From positions 2,598,511-2,662,510 of the forward strand of contig NZ_WTYI01000001.1 in the NCBI RefSeq assembly GCF_009827445.1: 64,000 bases of DNA. The letters are read 5' to 3'. The stretch comes from Qipengyuania aquimaris. Its GTDB lineage: Bacteria; Pseudomonadota; Alphaproteobacteria; Sphingomonadales; Sphingomonadaceae. How positions within the stretch are numbered: the first letter of the stretch is position 1; every line of letters begins with the position of its first letter. Of this stretch, positions 44,470-53,293 are shown piece by piece. A program made the translations under genes and the position numbers. The notes below the pieces were generated by a model, which ran no database searches, had not been told where the DNA came from, and saw nothing but the letters and a program-made list of their open reading frames with translations.

Positions 44470-45230
44470 CAATCGTCGAGCCGAAACGAGAGCGCCCCGT
44501 CACCATAGAGGTGATCGGGAGTGAACCCTCCATAGCGTTCCAGCCGTTCCCGGTCGGGGATGCGCACCTCACCTCGTTGAAAATCGGCAATCCCTTTATT
44601 GCGAAGGTCGGCCAGCGCACGGTTGGTGTGAATGGAAGTCGCTCCGCACATATCAGCGAGATCAGCTTGGCGCAGCGGTGTCTCGAAACCGTCTGCGAAG
44701 CCGAGTTCAACCATTTCGAGCCGGCGCCATATCTCTGCAAAGATATGCGCGATTCGTTTTGGCGCAGTCAGCTGTTCCAGCTTCATGATCCATTCGCGAT
44801 GCATCGCGGCGTCCAGCATCGTCGAGAACCAGAACAGCCGAGCGAGATGCGGTCGGTTCTTCATGATTTCGGCGATCGCTGAATGTGGCACTTGCGCTAT
44901 CGTGGTCGGCCCTACGCAATCGATATTATGGTCCAGCCGTTTCAAGGCAAAACAGTGGAGGTCTACGAAGTCCCCCGGAACATGAAAGCTGACACCGTAT
45001 CGGCGGTCCTCGCTTTCTAAGGTTCGCAGCATGAAACCCTCAACCAGCATTGTCGAACAATTGCACACGTCGCCTCGCGCGATGAGGCGATGGCCATCAC
45101 CAAATGTTTGGATTTCACCAACCAAGCTTTCCAGCTCGGCTTTTTCACCCTCGCTCATGTCGTGCCGCAGGCGCCCTGCGAGAAACCGACCAGTCTTTGG
45201 GTACTGAACGATCTCATCACTACTTGTCAT
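44469..45230 (-). CDS. Crp/Fnr-family regulator 2
   Basis: 253 residues, same layout as regulator 1: sensor barrel (FHVPGDFVDLHCFALKRLDH) and a winged helix (LRQADLADMCGATSIHTNRA). Coupled to the sulfotransferase gene. Three cysteines near residue 55 and 95 are not arranged like an Fnr iron-sulfur site. Divergent from the GT4 gene. Confidence 0.9.
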   Translation of the reverse strand: MTSSDEIVQYPKTGRFLAGRLRHDMSEGEKAELESLVGEIQTFGDGHRLIARGDVCNCSTMLVEGFMLRTLESEDRRYGVSFHVPGDFVDLHCFALKRLDHNIDCVGPTTIAQVPHSAIAEIMKNRPHLARLFWFSTMLDAAMHREWIMKLEQLTAPKRIAHIFAEIWRRLEMVELGFADGFETPLRQADLADMCGATSIHTNRALADLRNKGIADFQRGEVRIPDRERLERYGGFTPDHLYGDGALSFRLDD

Positions 45231-45362
45231 ACACTCTCCTGCCCACAGAACCCAAGACGATACCGACCCGTTCCGGCACCATTATGCAACAATGTTAAGT
45301 TGTGGGAAGATCTGCCGTTTGTCGCGTTTTGTAGGCATGCTTGTTCAACTTTGTTTCCAGCC

Positions 45363-46484
45363 GTGAGAATCGCGGTACTAGCCCATATCCGCCACGCGAT
45401 CGCCGAACCGTTCAGTGGGGGCATGGAAGCGCATTGCGACATGCTTTGCCACGGTCTTCGCGCAGAAGGTCATGAGGTCGATCTCTTTGCGGCCGATGGT
45501 TCGAGCGATCCCGGGCTCGTGCCAATATGCGAGGCGCCCTATGACGAGGTACTACCTTGGCGAATTTACCGGGGGACCGGAGAACTCGCAAAATACCAGA
45601 GGACGGCCTTCGAGCGCGCGCTCTTGCGCATCGGATCCGGTCATTACGATGTGGTACACAACAATTCCCTGTTCCCCGAGATCATCGACTGGTGCGCGAG
45701 CGCTGGCATCCCATGCGTTACGTCTCAGCACGTTCCGCCTTTCGGGGCCATGTTCGAGGCAGTGAAGCGAAACTGTGACCGTGCCAATATTGCGACCACA
45801 GTCACCTCGTCGGACCAGCAAGTGCTCTGGTCAGAGCGTGGCTGCGACGAAACCGAAGTCGTTCCAAACGGCATCGATACGGATCGTTGGACGTCAACGT
45901 CTGAGACCGGCGACTACTTTACGTGGATTGGCCGTATCGTACCAAACAAAGGCCTCGCCGAAGCTGTTCAAGCCGCAACGCTAGCTAAGGTTCGCCTCAA
46001 GATCTTCGGCCCAGTAGAAGACGCCGCCTACTTTGCTAAATCGGTCGAACCGTATTTGAGGGACGGTATCGAGTTTCATGGCCACCGATCCGCCAAGTAT
46101 CTACAGCCAGAGGTTGCAAGGGCTCGCGGCGCGCTCGTCACTCCCTTGTGGGATGAACCGTTCGGCTTGGTCGCTGCCGAAGCTTTGGCTTGCGGTACCC
46201 CGGTGGCAGGCTTCGACCGAGGTGCCTTGCCGGAGGTTGTTGGCGATTGCGGATTGCTCGTTAAAGCAGGCAATATTAGCGGCCTGGCAAAAGCGATCGG
46301 CCGTATTGGCGTTATCAATCGGTCCCAATGCCGTGACCGCGCTCTGCGAAAACTGTCTATCGGCGCGATGATTGGAGGGTATGAGGCCTGCTACGCGAAG
46401 GTTGTGGCAGGCGCTCGGCTAGCTTCCTTGCCAAGACTGGCCTGGGCTTCCAGTTGTTCGAGGACGACCGAACTGCTCGCATAA
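45363..46484 (+). CDS. GT4-family glycosyltransferase
   Basis: 373 residues from the GTG at 45363 (VRIAVLAHIRHAIAEPFSGG); the longer frame to 45090 runs antisense through the Crp/Fnr gene and is rejected. N-terminal acceptor domain with GGMEAHC, nucleotide-sugar domain with VVPNGIDTDRW, GRIVPNKGL and the E-x7-E region PLWDEPFGLVAAEALACGTP. Its last 94 bp overlap the 3' end of the convergent GT2 gene. Confidence 0.85.
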   Translation: MRIAVLAHIRHAIAEPFSGGMEAHCDMLCHGLRAEGHEVDLFAADGSSDPGLVPICEAPYDEVLPWRIYRGTGELAKYQRTAFERALLRIGSGHYDVVHNNSLFPEIIDWCASAGIPCVTSQHVPPFGAMFEAVKRNCDRANIATTVTSSDQQVLWSERGCDETEVVPNGIDTDRWTSTSETGDYFTWIGRIVPNKGLAEAVQAATLAKVRLKIFGPVEDAAYFAKSVEPYLRDGIEFHGHRSAKYLQPEVARARGALVTPLWDEPFGLVAAEALACGTPVAGFDRGALPEVVGDCGLLVKAGNISGLAKAIGRIGVINRSQCRDRALRKLSIGAMIGGYEACYAKVVAGARLASLPRLAWASSCSRTTELLA

Positions 46485-47332
46485 GGTTGGTGCTCGTGCT
46501 GACGGGTCAGAGCCAGATGCTCTTCGCGCGGCTCCTGCAACTTGATCCAGCCCCCGCTGTCATCGCGCTCGATCAGTCCCATCAGACGGAACGCGCGCAG
46601 CCAGTGCTGCATGGTCGGTTCGCCCCACTTGTCCGCGAAAATTGTTGCGTTCGCGAGGACACTATCGAGATGATGCACCGGCGGCATGTGGTGCTTGTGA
46701 TACTGGTGATAGGCTTTTGCTCCGCGCGCCCACCAAAGAGGAACGTTCTTTGAGACGATCGTACGTCCAAAATCTGTATCCTCGCCGCCATAGCCCACGT
46801 AGCGCGGATCGAAACCGCCCAACTGTTCGAAGGTATTTGCACGCAGCGCGAAATTCAGCGACCAGAAGCAGCGGTAGTCCCCGCATTTACCAACCATTCC
46901 CCTCGGCGGACCTGCTCTCTCGGAATGTTTCACCGCTACGCTCTCGAACTTGGCGAAGTCGATACCGGCGTTCGTCGCTCCCTTCGGCAGGTAGCCGACT
47001 TCACCCATCAAAACGCCATCATTGAAAGCCGACGCGGTCGCATAGTCTTCAAGCAGACCCGGCGAAGGAATGCAGTCGACATCCAGAAATACCAGCAAAT
47101 CGCTGCGCGCCGATTGCGCCGCAAGATTTCTAGCTTCTGCCAGGCAAAAGCCCGAACTTCCGAGCATCACTTGGCGGATTGGGAAACTGGTCGCGGGAAG
47201 CTCGTAGCGGGTGTCCTGCATGACCGCCACGACCAGTTCGCACGGTGGCCTGTTCGAATGGTTTAGACCGTGAACGAGATTTGTCAGATGGGCATCGCGG
47301 CCATGCGCCAACGTGCAAACGGAGATGGTCAC
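46391..47332 (-). CDS. GT2-family glycosyltransferase
   Basis: 313 residues of the GT-A fold: ISVCTLAHGRDAHLTNLVHG at the N-terminus, the metal-binding LVFLDVDCIP near residue 90 and the acceptor region GGFDPRYVGYGGEDTDFGR. GTG start overlapping the previous stop (GTGA). Fourth in the glycosyltransferase operon. Confidence 0.88.
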   Translation of the reverse strand: MTISVCTLAHGRDAHLTNLVHGLNHSNRPPCELVVAVMQDTRYELPATSFPIRQVMLGSSGFCLAEARNLAAQSARSDLLVFLDVDCIPSPGLLEDYATASAFNDGVLMGEVGYLPKGATNAGIDFAKFESVAVKHSERAGPPRGMVGKCGDYRCFWSLNFALRANTFEQLGGFDPRYVGYGGEDTDFGRTIVSKNVPLWWARGAKAYHQYHKHHMPPVHHLDSVLANATIFADKWGEPTMQHWLRAFRLMGLIERDDSGGWIKLQEPREEHLALTRQHEHQPYASSSVVLEQLEAQASLGKEASRAPATTFA

Positions 47333-48468
47333 GCGACTACCTCCAGCGAAGGATGACTTTCAGTCCCCTGCCAAAGGTCTTGCGCGAGACTTTCGAGCCA
47401 TTCCGCCGCCTTGCCCGCGGATTGAGGGTCTACGGCTCGACGTTGACGCTCTATGTCGATCAGTCGTGCTGCAGACCATAGCTTTTCCCACCCGGCCGCA
47501 TGTGAAGGCCACTGTCGCGAGACAGCGGCAAGACCCTCACGATCCAGCACTTCACCTTTACAATACTGCTCGTCGAAATAGCGCCACTCCGGAATGACAA
47601 TCCATGGCTTACCAGCGGCGAGGACCATGTGGACCGTCGTATTGCCGCACGAGGAAACCACGCGGTCGGCAGCCGCAACCCAATCGGAGGGGTTATCGAC
47701 CCAGCCCATGTGCTGCAGATTGCCAGGCGGGGTTTCATGCCATTCGCTGCGAACCTTCCCGATGGTTATCCATTGCGACTGCGGCTCGGCGCGCGCACCA
47801 AGGGTCAGCGGCGTGGTCGGTGTCCCCTCACCACCCCCACCAGCTATGACCACAACGATTTCACGGTCGGCTTCGAGGGCGAGCTTCGCACGAGCCTGCT
47901 CCTTCGTAATCGAACTCTTGCAGTCGACGCCTACCGCTGCCGCGTAATGGGTTTTGGCGCGCAAGGCCGCGGGGCGATCATTCTGCTCGAGCTGTTCGGA
48001 ATAGGGCGCAAGAATTCCGACGGAACTTTCATATGCCGAAATGTGCCCGGCATCCGATCGCTCGCCATGCTGGATTACTGCGACGTGTGGAATCGAGCAA
48101 AGGCGAGCCAACTGGGCTAGTTCGGCGGACACATCGGTGATGAAGAGCGCCGGTCGCTTAGTAGCAAACCATTCGGTTATCGCCGCACAGGCAGTAGTGA
48201 TGGTGGGCCAGCCCAAAGGGGCGCAGTGCACTGTTTCGGGCATGGGAAGCGCAGCCATCGCCGGCGCCTCTCTTCCGGTTGGCTCGAACAGGGAAGGAAG
48301 CGCAACCACATCAATCCGCTTGTCAAGTTCCGGGAAGATTTCTGGTTTCGCGCAGAACACGGTCACCTTGCGCGATTTGCAAACCTCGTTTGCAATAGCG
48401 GCAGCGCGTTCTGCGTGACCGCGCCCCTGATGATGGACGAAATAGCCGATCGGTCCGTCGAGGCTCAT
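47329..48468 (-). CDS. GT-B (MurG/GT28-like) glycosyltransferase
   Basis: 379 residues. N-terminal GYFVHHQGRGHAERAAAIA is the GT28-like acceptor loop, and the C-terminal half carries VVVIAGGGGEGTP and VVSSCGNTTVHMVLAAGKP, the nucleotide-sugar site. Start ATG overlaps the stop of the sucrose-phosphate synthase gene (ATGA). Product unknown. Confidence 0.82.
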   Translation of the reverse strand: MSLDGPIGYFVHHQGRGHAERAAAIANEVCKSRKVTVFCAKPEIFPELDKRIDVVALPSLFEPTGREAPAMAALPMPETVHCAPLGWPTITTACAAITEWFATKRPALFITDVSAELAQLARLCSIPHVAVIQHGERSDAGHISAYESSVGILAPYSEQLEQNDRPAALRAKTHYAAAVGVDCKSSITKEQARAKLALEADREIVVVIAGGGGEGTPTTPLTLGARAEPQSQWITIGKVRSEWHETPPGNLQHMGWVDNPSDWVAAADRVVSSCGNTTVHMVLAAGKPWIVIPEWRYFDEQYCKGEVLDREGLAAVSRQWPSHAAGWEKLWSAARLIDIERQRRAVDPQSAGKAAEWLESLAQDLWQGTESHPSLEVVA

Positions 48469-50531
48469 GCTGAAAGTTCCAATTTCTGCCGAATGCGGGT
48501 CCGTCGCGCGCGCTGATGCGCGAGCAGTCCTTCGAGAGTTCCGGAAGCGTTGCTTCGTTTGGAAAGATAAACATTGGGTCGACTGGCGAGCCTCGCAATC
48601 TCGCTCGAGTGGTTGCCGACGAGAATTGCGTTCTCGCACACAGTAAGCATATCCGCATCGTTGCCGCTGTCGCCCGCTGCGAACACATTCTGCGCCGTGA
48701 CCCCAAACATCCCCGCGACATGCCGCATGGCGGCGGCCTTTCCAGCCTTGATCGGCAGAATGTCGAGCAGACAGTCGTGACTGAAAATTACGCGCGCCCG
48801 TATCCCTTGTGATTGCAGCAGTTTTTCGATTTCGGCAGCTTGCTCTGCGTCCTTTGCGAAATAGCTACGTTTGAAAGATCGCTGCTCGTAGAATGCCTGC
48901 GGGACCAGGTCTGGTAGATCGGCTAGGAGGTCGTCGATCCGTTCCGGCTCCCAGTCTTCGGAGATTTGTTTTGCGAAGGTCTCGTCGAGTGTGGGATTTC
49001 CTGAACGCTCGAGATAAATTTCACTCCCTACGGACGTGATCCATCCCAGGGGAGACGGAAGGCCCCACTCACGGAGAAGCCGGCGAGCCTCCACAATCGA
49101 GCGGCCCGTTGCAACAACGAAGCCGAAATCGTGCCGGCGCTTGAGGAAACGGGCGAACCGGTCCACGCCATTGGAACAACCGGTAAGGGTGTTGTCGAGA
49201 TCGCTGACAACCAAATGGCTCGGTCGGATAACGCTTCCAGATCGCCCTTCCAGAATATTGGCCGCAATATTCCTGAAACCGGCGGCATACCGGTCCCAGT
49301 TCATATCCAGGCTCTTTTTCCGCCCGCTGCAAGAGCATCGTTCCCAAAATGGCCGATCTGAAATCAGCCGTTCGATGGCGCCGGCAATGTCGGATGCATC
49401 GTTGGGGTCGACGAGCAAACCGTGCTCCAACTCTCCCACAATATCCTGAGGGCCGCCAACTTTGGTAGCGACAACTGGTAACCCATGGGCAGCCGCTTCG
49501 ACGAGAGTTAGGCCGTAGGGTTCCATGAGAGCCGGATTTACGAATACTCCGCGCGTCCGTGCTGCCAAACTGTAGAGAGCTTGTACCTGCTCCCGAGTGT
49601 GCGATTTTGGATATGCCACCGAACCATAAAGATCGTGACAATCAATCGCATCAACTAAGTCGCGCATCACCTCTAGCTGTTCCTTCTCGCCCGAAGTCAA
49701 GGTCTCACGAAGCCCGGCGAGAATAACGAGATTAGACTGCTCACGAAGGTGCGGCGAAGTTCCGTAAGCCTCGACCAGCCGAGCAAGGTTCTTCTTGTGG
49801 ACCGGGCGCGCCACGGCCAGCACGATGGGTTTAGTTGGGTCGCGAAGGAAAGGTGCGATAAGATCTATCGCCGTTGAAGGCCTGCTACTTTCGTGTCCGC
49901 GTTCGATCCCCGGAGCCAGCCGGTGAATTTTTTCGATACGAGCTGAAGGATAGGCGACCAATTGCCGTTCGCATTCGTCGCGCGACGAGCCAATGATGGC
50001 GCGTGCACCGCTGATAGCGCGATTTTCTTCAGCCAGCCGCGCATCTATTGCCTGGCATGGCGACGCCATAGCAGCGCGCTTATCCATCCCTAGTGAGTGA
50101 GCCGTATAAACGAACGGGATACCCAGCGCCCTTTCAATCTGAATGGCAACGTCGGCAGCATCAGCGAAGTGTGCGTGTATTAGGTCAGGAAGGGGTTCGC
50201 GCGATTGGAGTTCAGCGATCAAAGCCGTGGTGAACGCTTGGCGATCGCAGCGTAGAGCTTCTTTCGACAGATATGCCGGATTACCGCTGTCGATCCGCGT
50301 GATGGCAAGTTTCGAGCTAATCCATTCTTGGTGCTGGGCGTGCGCGGATCCCAGTTTCGGTTCGTCAAACCGTCGCGTGATGATCTCAGCAAAGCGAACA
50401 TCGCTGCGACGGGCAAGAGCTTCCATCTCCCCCAGTACGTAAGTGATGTGTCCGCCTGTATCTTCGGTTATTCCATATCGAACCGGCTCGGCCTTGAGGC
50501 AGCCGCCTAGTGCGAGCGATACGATGTGCAA
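48465..50531 (-). CDS. Fused sucrose-phosphate synthase/sucrose-phosphate phosphatase
   Basis: 688 residues. Residues 1-440 are a GT4-type synthase (GGCLKAEPVRYGITEDTGGHI, shown in part; VARPVHKKNLARLVEAYG; MEPYGLTLVEAAAHGLP). Residues 450-688 are a HAD phosphatase (VVSDLDNTLTG, ATGRS, KAAAMRHVAG, AAGDSGNDADML). Together they make sucrose from UDP-glucose and fructose 6-phosphate, or a related glycoside. First of four coupled genes. Confidence 0.88.
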   Translation of the reverse strand: MHIVSLALGGCLKAEPVRYGITEDTGGHITYVLGEMEALARRSDVRFAEIITRRFDEPKLGSAHAQHQEWISSKLAITRIDSGNPAYLSKEALRCDRQAFTTALIAELQSREPLPDLIHAHFADAADVAIQIERALGIPFVYTAHSLGMDKRAAMASPCQAIDARLAEENRAISGARAIIGSSRDECERQLVAYPSARIEKIHRLAPGIERGHESSRPSTAIDLIAPFLRDPTKPIVLAVARPVHKKNLARLVEAYGTSPHLREQSNLVILAGLRETLTSGEKEQLEVMRDLVDAIDCHDLYGSVAYPKSHTREQVQALYSLAARTRGVFVNPALMEPYGLTLVEAAAHGLPVVATKVGGPQDIVGELEHGLLVDPNDASDIAGAIERLISDRPFWERCSCSGRKKSLDMNWDRYAAGFRNIAANILEGRSGSVIRPSHLVVSDLDNTLTGCSNGVDRFARFLKRRHDFGFVVATGRSIVEARRLLREWGLPSPLGWITSVGSEIYLERSGNPTLDETFAKQISEDWEPERIDDLLADLPDLVPQAFYEQRSFKRSYFAKDAEQAAEIEKLLQSQGIRARVIFSHDCLLDILPIKAGKAAAMRHVAGMFGVTAQNVFAAGDSGNDADMLTVCENAILVGNHSSEIARLASRPNVYLSKRSNASGTLEGLLAHQRARRTRIRQKLELSA

Positions 50532-50665
50532 GATGCGTCCCCTTGATGGCTTCGAATCCCCAACGGAGCCTTCGCTGAAGCGGTACCGCTCCTAATAATT
50601 GTTTGTCGCAAGCTGGGCGAGGCGCAGCCCTTGCCTGCGCTGCCCGAATTAGGTTCAAAACCGTG

Positions 50666-50908
50666 TTATGGCTGTTCCTTGCGGATAAGGTATCGCCAGA
50701 CGCCCCAACCATTGATCAGGAAAAGGACGGCGTTCATCGCCGCAATGGGCATCGCATCTTTCATCAGTCCGGAATAAATCCATAGAATGGAGACGATGGT
50801 AAAAAGGACGAAGCCCCAGCCCGTCGTACGTCTTCCCATATCGAGCGCGATCAATCCCGCGGCAATTATTGTGCCGATAGACGCAATCCATTCCAGAGGG
50901 CCCTCCAT
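50666..50908 (-). CDS. Small three-helix membrane protein
   Basis: 80 residues, three hydrophobic helices, start after AAAGGATC. Resembles the first half of PnuC-like or other small transporters, without a firm match. Separate from the operon to its left (134 bp). Confidence 0.65.
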   Translation of the reverse strand: MEGPLEWIASIGTIIAAGLIALDMGRRTTGWGFVLFTIVSILWIYSGLMKDAMPIAAMNAVLFLINGWGVWRYLIRKEQP

Positions 50909-51201
50909 CTGCGATCCTTTCAAATAATACTAATTTCAGGTCTGGAATACATCAGAATCAGGGAATGACGCCCAACTGACTAAAGTTAGTTTTCGCGAAG
51001 ATGTGCAGCAAAATTATTTGAATGGCACCGCGATGCAGCAAAAACTCCTAGCTGGTAGAAGTTAGCAACCGGGCTCCGGCGTGTAGGCGAAGGCATTTGT
51101 TTATAACGTTTGGGTACAAGTAAATCGTTCGCGCTCAACCTCATCTCGTGAATAACAGGTTCGCCGCTAATGTTACACTAAGATGGTAAAGCTGCCGGTC
51201 C
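50909..51201. other. Gene-free stretch left of the IS6 element
   Basis: No gene supported. It contains an imperfect palindrome AACTGACTAAAGTTAGTTT near 50970. Its last 12 bases, AGCTGCCGGTCC, match the interior of the array repeat and abut the insertion sequence, suggesting a truncated repeat. Confidence 0.5.
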
Positions 51202-52038
51202 GGTCTTGTCAGAGCAAATGCACCTGCTGGTAAGGTTTGAGCGGGCATGGCGGTGAGATGCCGCGCAAGAAGAAGCCAGCTAGCCCATTTCGGTATTTCA
51301 ATTCATCGCCCGAGGTGATCCGCCTGGTCGTGATGATGTATGTCAGGTTCCCACTGAGTTTGCGCAATGTCGAGGATTTGCTGGCAGAGCGCGGGATCGA
51401 TATCTGCCACGAGACCGTGCGTCATTGGTGGAACAGGTTTGGCCCGCTGTTCGCAGCCGATGTGCGGCGACAAAGGGTCAGCCGGATGCGGGGCTTCAGG
51501 CAGTGGAAGTGGCATCTCGATGAGGTCTACGTGAAGATCAATGGCGAGATGCATTACCTGTGGCGCGCGGTCGACCAAGAAGGCGAGATCCTCGAGAGCT
51601 ACGTCACCAGGACGAGAGACAAGAAGGCCGCCATGCGCTTCATGAAGAAGGCGCTGAAGCGACATGGCTCGCCCGAGGCGATCACCACCGATGGACTACG
51701 CTCCTACAGGGCAGCGATGAGCGAACTCGGCAATGCCGATAAACAGGAGGTGGGACGCTGGGCGAACAACCGGGTGGAGAACAGCCATCTCTCGTTCCGA
51801 AGACGGGAGCGAACAATGCAGCGCTTCAGGAGGATGAAGAGCTTACAGAAGTTCGCCTCGGTGCATGCCAACGTCCACAACCACTTTAATCTCGAAAGAC
51901 ACCTCGTCGACAGACAGACTTACAAAGCTCGCCGCTCGGCCGCACTGGCCGAGTGGCAAACCCTCATGGCCTGAGCCAACCGCGGGGTAGGGATAACAGC
52001 GTCAATCGGAGACAAGTTGCGATTAGACTGACAGCACC
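51202..52038 (+). mobile_element. IS6-family insertion sequence
   Basis: 837 bp bounded by imperfect inverted repeats: GGTCTTGTCAGAGCAAA on the left and, on the other strand, GGTGCTGTCAGTCTAAT on the right. It contains one DDE transposase. The 8-bp flanks (GCCGGTCC and GACACACT) do not match, so there is no target duplication, as expected when an adjacent deletion has occurred. Confidence 0.85.
51258..51974 (+). CDS. IS6-family transposase
   Basis: 238 residues, full length for the family. Start at MPRKKKPASPFRYF. HTH region NVEDLLAERGIDICHETVRHW, then the DDE residues in WHLDEVYVKINGEMHYLWRA, ITTDGLRSY and NNRVENSHLSFRRRERTMQRF (each given in part). Intact and probably active. It replaced the upstream part of a tyrosine recombinase. 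Confidence 0.95.
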   Translation: MPRKKKPASPFRYFNSSPEVIRLVVMMYVRFPLSLRNVEDLLAERGIDICHETVRHWWNRFGPLFAADVRRQRVSRMRGFRQWKWHLDEVYVKINGEMHYLWRAVDQEGEILESYVTRTRDKKAAMRFMKKALKRHGSPEAITTDGLRSYRAAMSELGNADKQEVGRWANNRVENSHLSFRRRERTMQRFRRMKSLQKFASVHANVHNHFNLERHLVDRQTYKARRSAALAEWQTLMA

Positions 52039-52039
52039 G

Positions 52040-52204
52040 ACACACTCGATGCGCCGAACCAAGGCTTCGATGATCTACAAGGCGACTGGGAACCTCCGAG
52101 CAATTCAAATCTTGCTCGGCCATTCAAAGATCGAGAATACAGTGAGATACCTCGGTGTCGATATTGAAGACGCCCTACTGCTCGCTGAGCGAACAGAAAT
52201 CTGA
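52040..52204 (+). pseudogene. 3' fragment of a tyrosine recombinase
   Basis: The first base after the IS6 right end starts the last 54 codons (THSMRRTKASMIYKATGN to LLLAERTEI) of a recombinase matching the intact one at 36594-37226 at 47 of 54 residues. His-x-x-Arg, His and the nucleophilic Tyr remain, but Arg61 and Lys89 equivalents are lost, so it should be inactive. It is oriented towards the cassette array. Confidence 0.92.
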
Positions 52205-52211
52205 ATATGAG

Positions 52212-52239
52212 GCGGCCCTTCCTAAACCGGAAGGGCCGC
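52212..52239 (+). terminator. Hairpin after the recombinase fragment
   Basis: GCGGCCCTTCC and GGAAGGGCCGC form an 11-bp stem with a 6-base loop, 7 bp after the stop, followed by TTTCC. Positionally equivalent to the hairpin after the intact recombinase. Confidence 0.65.
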
Positions 52240-52257
52240 TTTCCAGTCGACTATGAG

Positions 52258-52291
52258 GTCATGAATGACCGATTTTGGGTGGAAAGCCGCC
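52258..52291 (+). repeat. Degenerate half-repeat at the head of the array
   Basis: ATGACCGATTTTGGGTGGAA then AGCCGCC resembles the right end of the array repeat. The left two thirds are absent. It is in the position of an attI-like site, 53 bp after the recombinase stop. Confidence 0.6.
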
Positions 52292-52296
52292 TTTCG

Positions 52297-52614
52297 TCAG
52301 AGTTCGATGCCGCGACGTTTTCGCGCGATGTTCGAGACTTTGCAGTTCTCATCGGCAGTCAAAGTTAGGGTAAAGTCCGGGCTGCGCAACTGAACGAGAT
52401 AATAGCGCTCATTTCCGGCGCAATCAGACCGTCGCACCGTCGACGAACTCGATAGCAGCGTCCATCCTTCGACTCGTAGTTGCTCAACAGCGACGTCTAC
52501 GGCCATACCTTGTCTAGCGCCGCCGTATCCACCGAAACTCCGATCTGCAAAAATCAGATAATAGGTAACACCTGCCAGTATCAGCAGCGAGCCGATTGCG
52601 AATAACCACCTCAT
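52297..52614 (-). CDS. Cassette gene: single-pass membrane protein
   Basis: 105 residues from MRWLFAIG; the longer frame starts inside the next repeat. One N-terminal transmembrane helix (LFAIGSLLILAGVTYYLIFA) and a soluble domain with two cysteines. No family recognised. Its stop is 5 bp from the half-repeat. Confidence 0.65.
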   Translation of the reverse strand: MRWLFAIGSLLILAGVTYYLIFADRSFGGYGGARQGMAVDVAVEQLRVEGWTLLSSSSTVRRSDCAGNERYYLVQLRSPDFTLTLTADENCKVSNIARKRRGIEL

Positions 52615-52644
52615 AAAAACGTGTTTGCCCAGTCTACCGGACTT

Positions 52645-52731
52645 CTGCAATCGGGTCATTCGCTGTCCGTCTGCTGCTAGCACTGCGCTAACTCGCTGAA
52701 AGCGTCATCAGATGGGGTGGTTAGCTGTCAG
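52645..52731 (+). repeat. Array repeat, copy 1 (diverged)
   Basis: CTGCAATCGGGTCATTCGCT at the left, GCGCTAACTCGCTGAAAGCG in the middle and GGGGTGGTTAGCTGTC at the right. Both termini differ from the consensus. Confidence 0.85.
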
Positions 52732-53131
52732 TCGGCTTTGGATATCGAAGCGCTAGAAAGTGGTCATTCATCCAATCTTGATAACCAAGCAGTTCGCCTT
52801 CCCTACGCTCTTGCTCAATCCCCCAAACCGGCGAGGCCATAAGTTCGATCATTTCGTCTATCCGCCATTCCTCCCCCGGCAATGCGAAAAGAATGCGGTG
52901 CAGCGTGTAGTTGCGATGATGATTGGGGGGCTCGAAATGGTCACGCCGAATTAGGTGTCCGGCTGTAACCTGACGGTCAAAGCAGCGGAGGTATCGCCTC
53001 ACCGTTTCGAGGAATCTTCCTTCACCATCCGCAAAATGGGCAAGCGGCTTCTTGTTCGCCAGCATCAAACCTAATTCGCGGTTGGTGTGTAAGATGTAGG
53101 GCAATTCTTTGGCAAACGGAATGGGCATCAT
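52721..53131 (-). CDS. Cassette gene: unknown soluble protein
   Basis: 136 residues starting MPIPFAKELPYILHTN (preceding Met as alternative). Mixed alpha-helical, with ALPGEEWRIDEMIELM and QERREGELLGYQDWMNDHF. No family recognised, no signal peptide. The stop lies inside repeat copy 1. Confidence 0.7.
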   Translation of the reverse strand: MMPIPFAKELPYILHTNRELGLMLANKKPLAHFADGEGRFLETVRRYLRCFDRQVTAGHLIRRDHFEPPNHHRNYTLHRILFALPGEEWRIDEMIELMASPVWGIEQERREGELLGYQDWMNDHFLALRYPKPTDS

Positions 53132-53201
53132 CACCTCATAAAGAATTGCAGCGGTCCTGCGCCAGTGTCGGGTCTCATGTTCGCAACCAACTTGGCTGGA
53201 C

Positions 53202-53288
53202 GTCCGCAATCGGGTCGTTAGCCGCCCGTCCGCTCCTAGAAAGCGATATGCCTCGCAAATTGGTCACGAATTGGGTGAAAAGCGATCC
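53202..53288 (+). repeat. Array repeat, copy 2
   Basis: Left end GTCCGCAATCGGGTCGTTAG intact, middle diverged (AAGCGATATGCCTCGC), right end TTGGGTGAAAAGCGATCC altered. Confidence 0.88.
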
Positions 53289-53293
53289 TTCGA

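Noticed and set aside
45090..45362. Longer N-terminus for the GT4 glycosyltransferase
   Set aside because: It runs antisense through the Crp/Fnr gene and adds no family sequence; the GTG at 45363 starts exactly at the GT4 fold.
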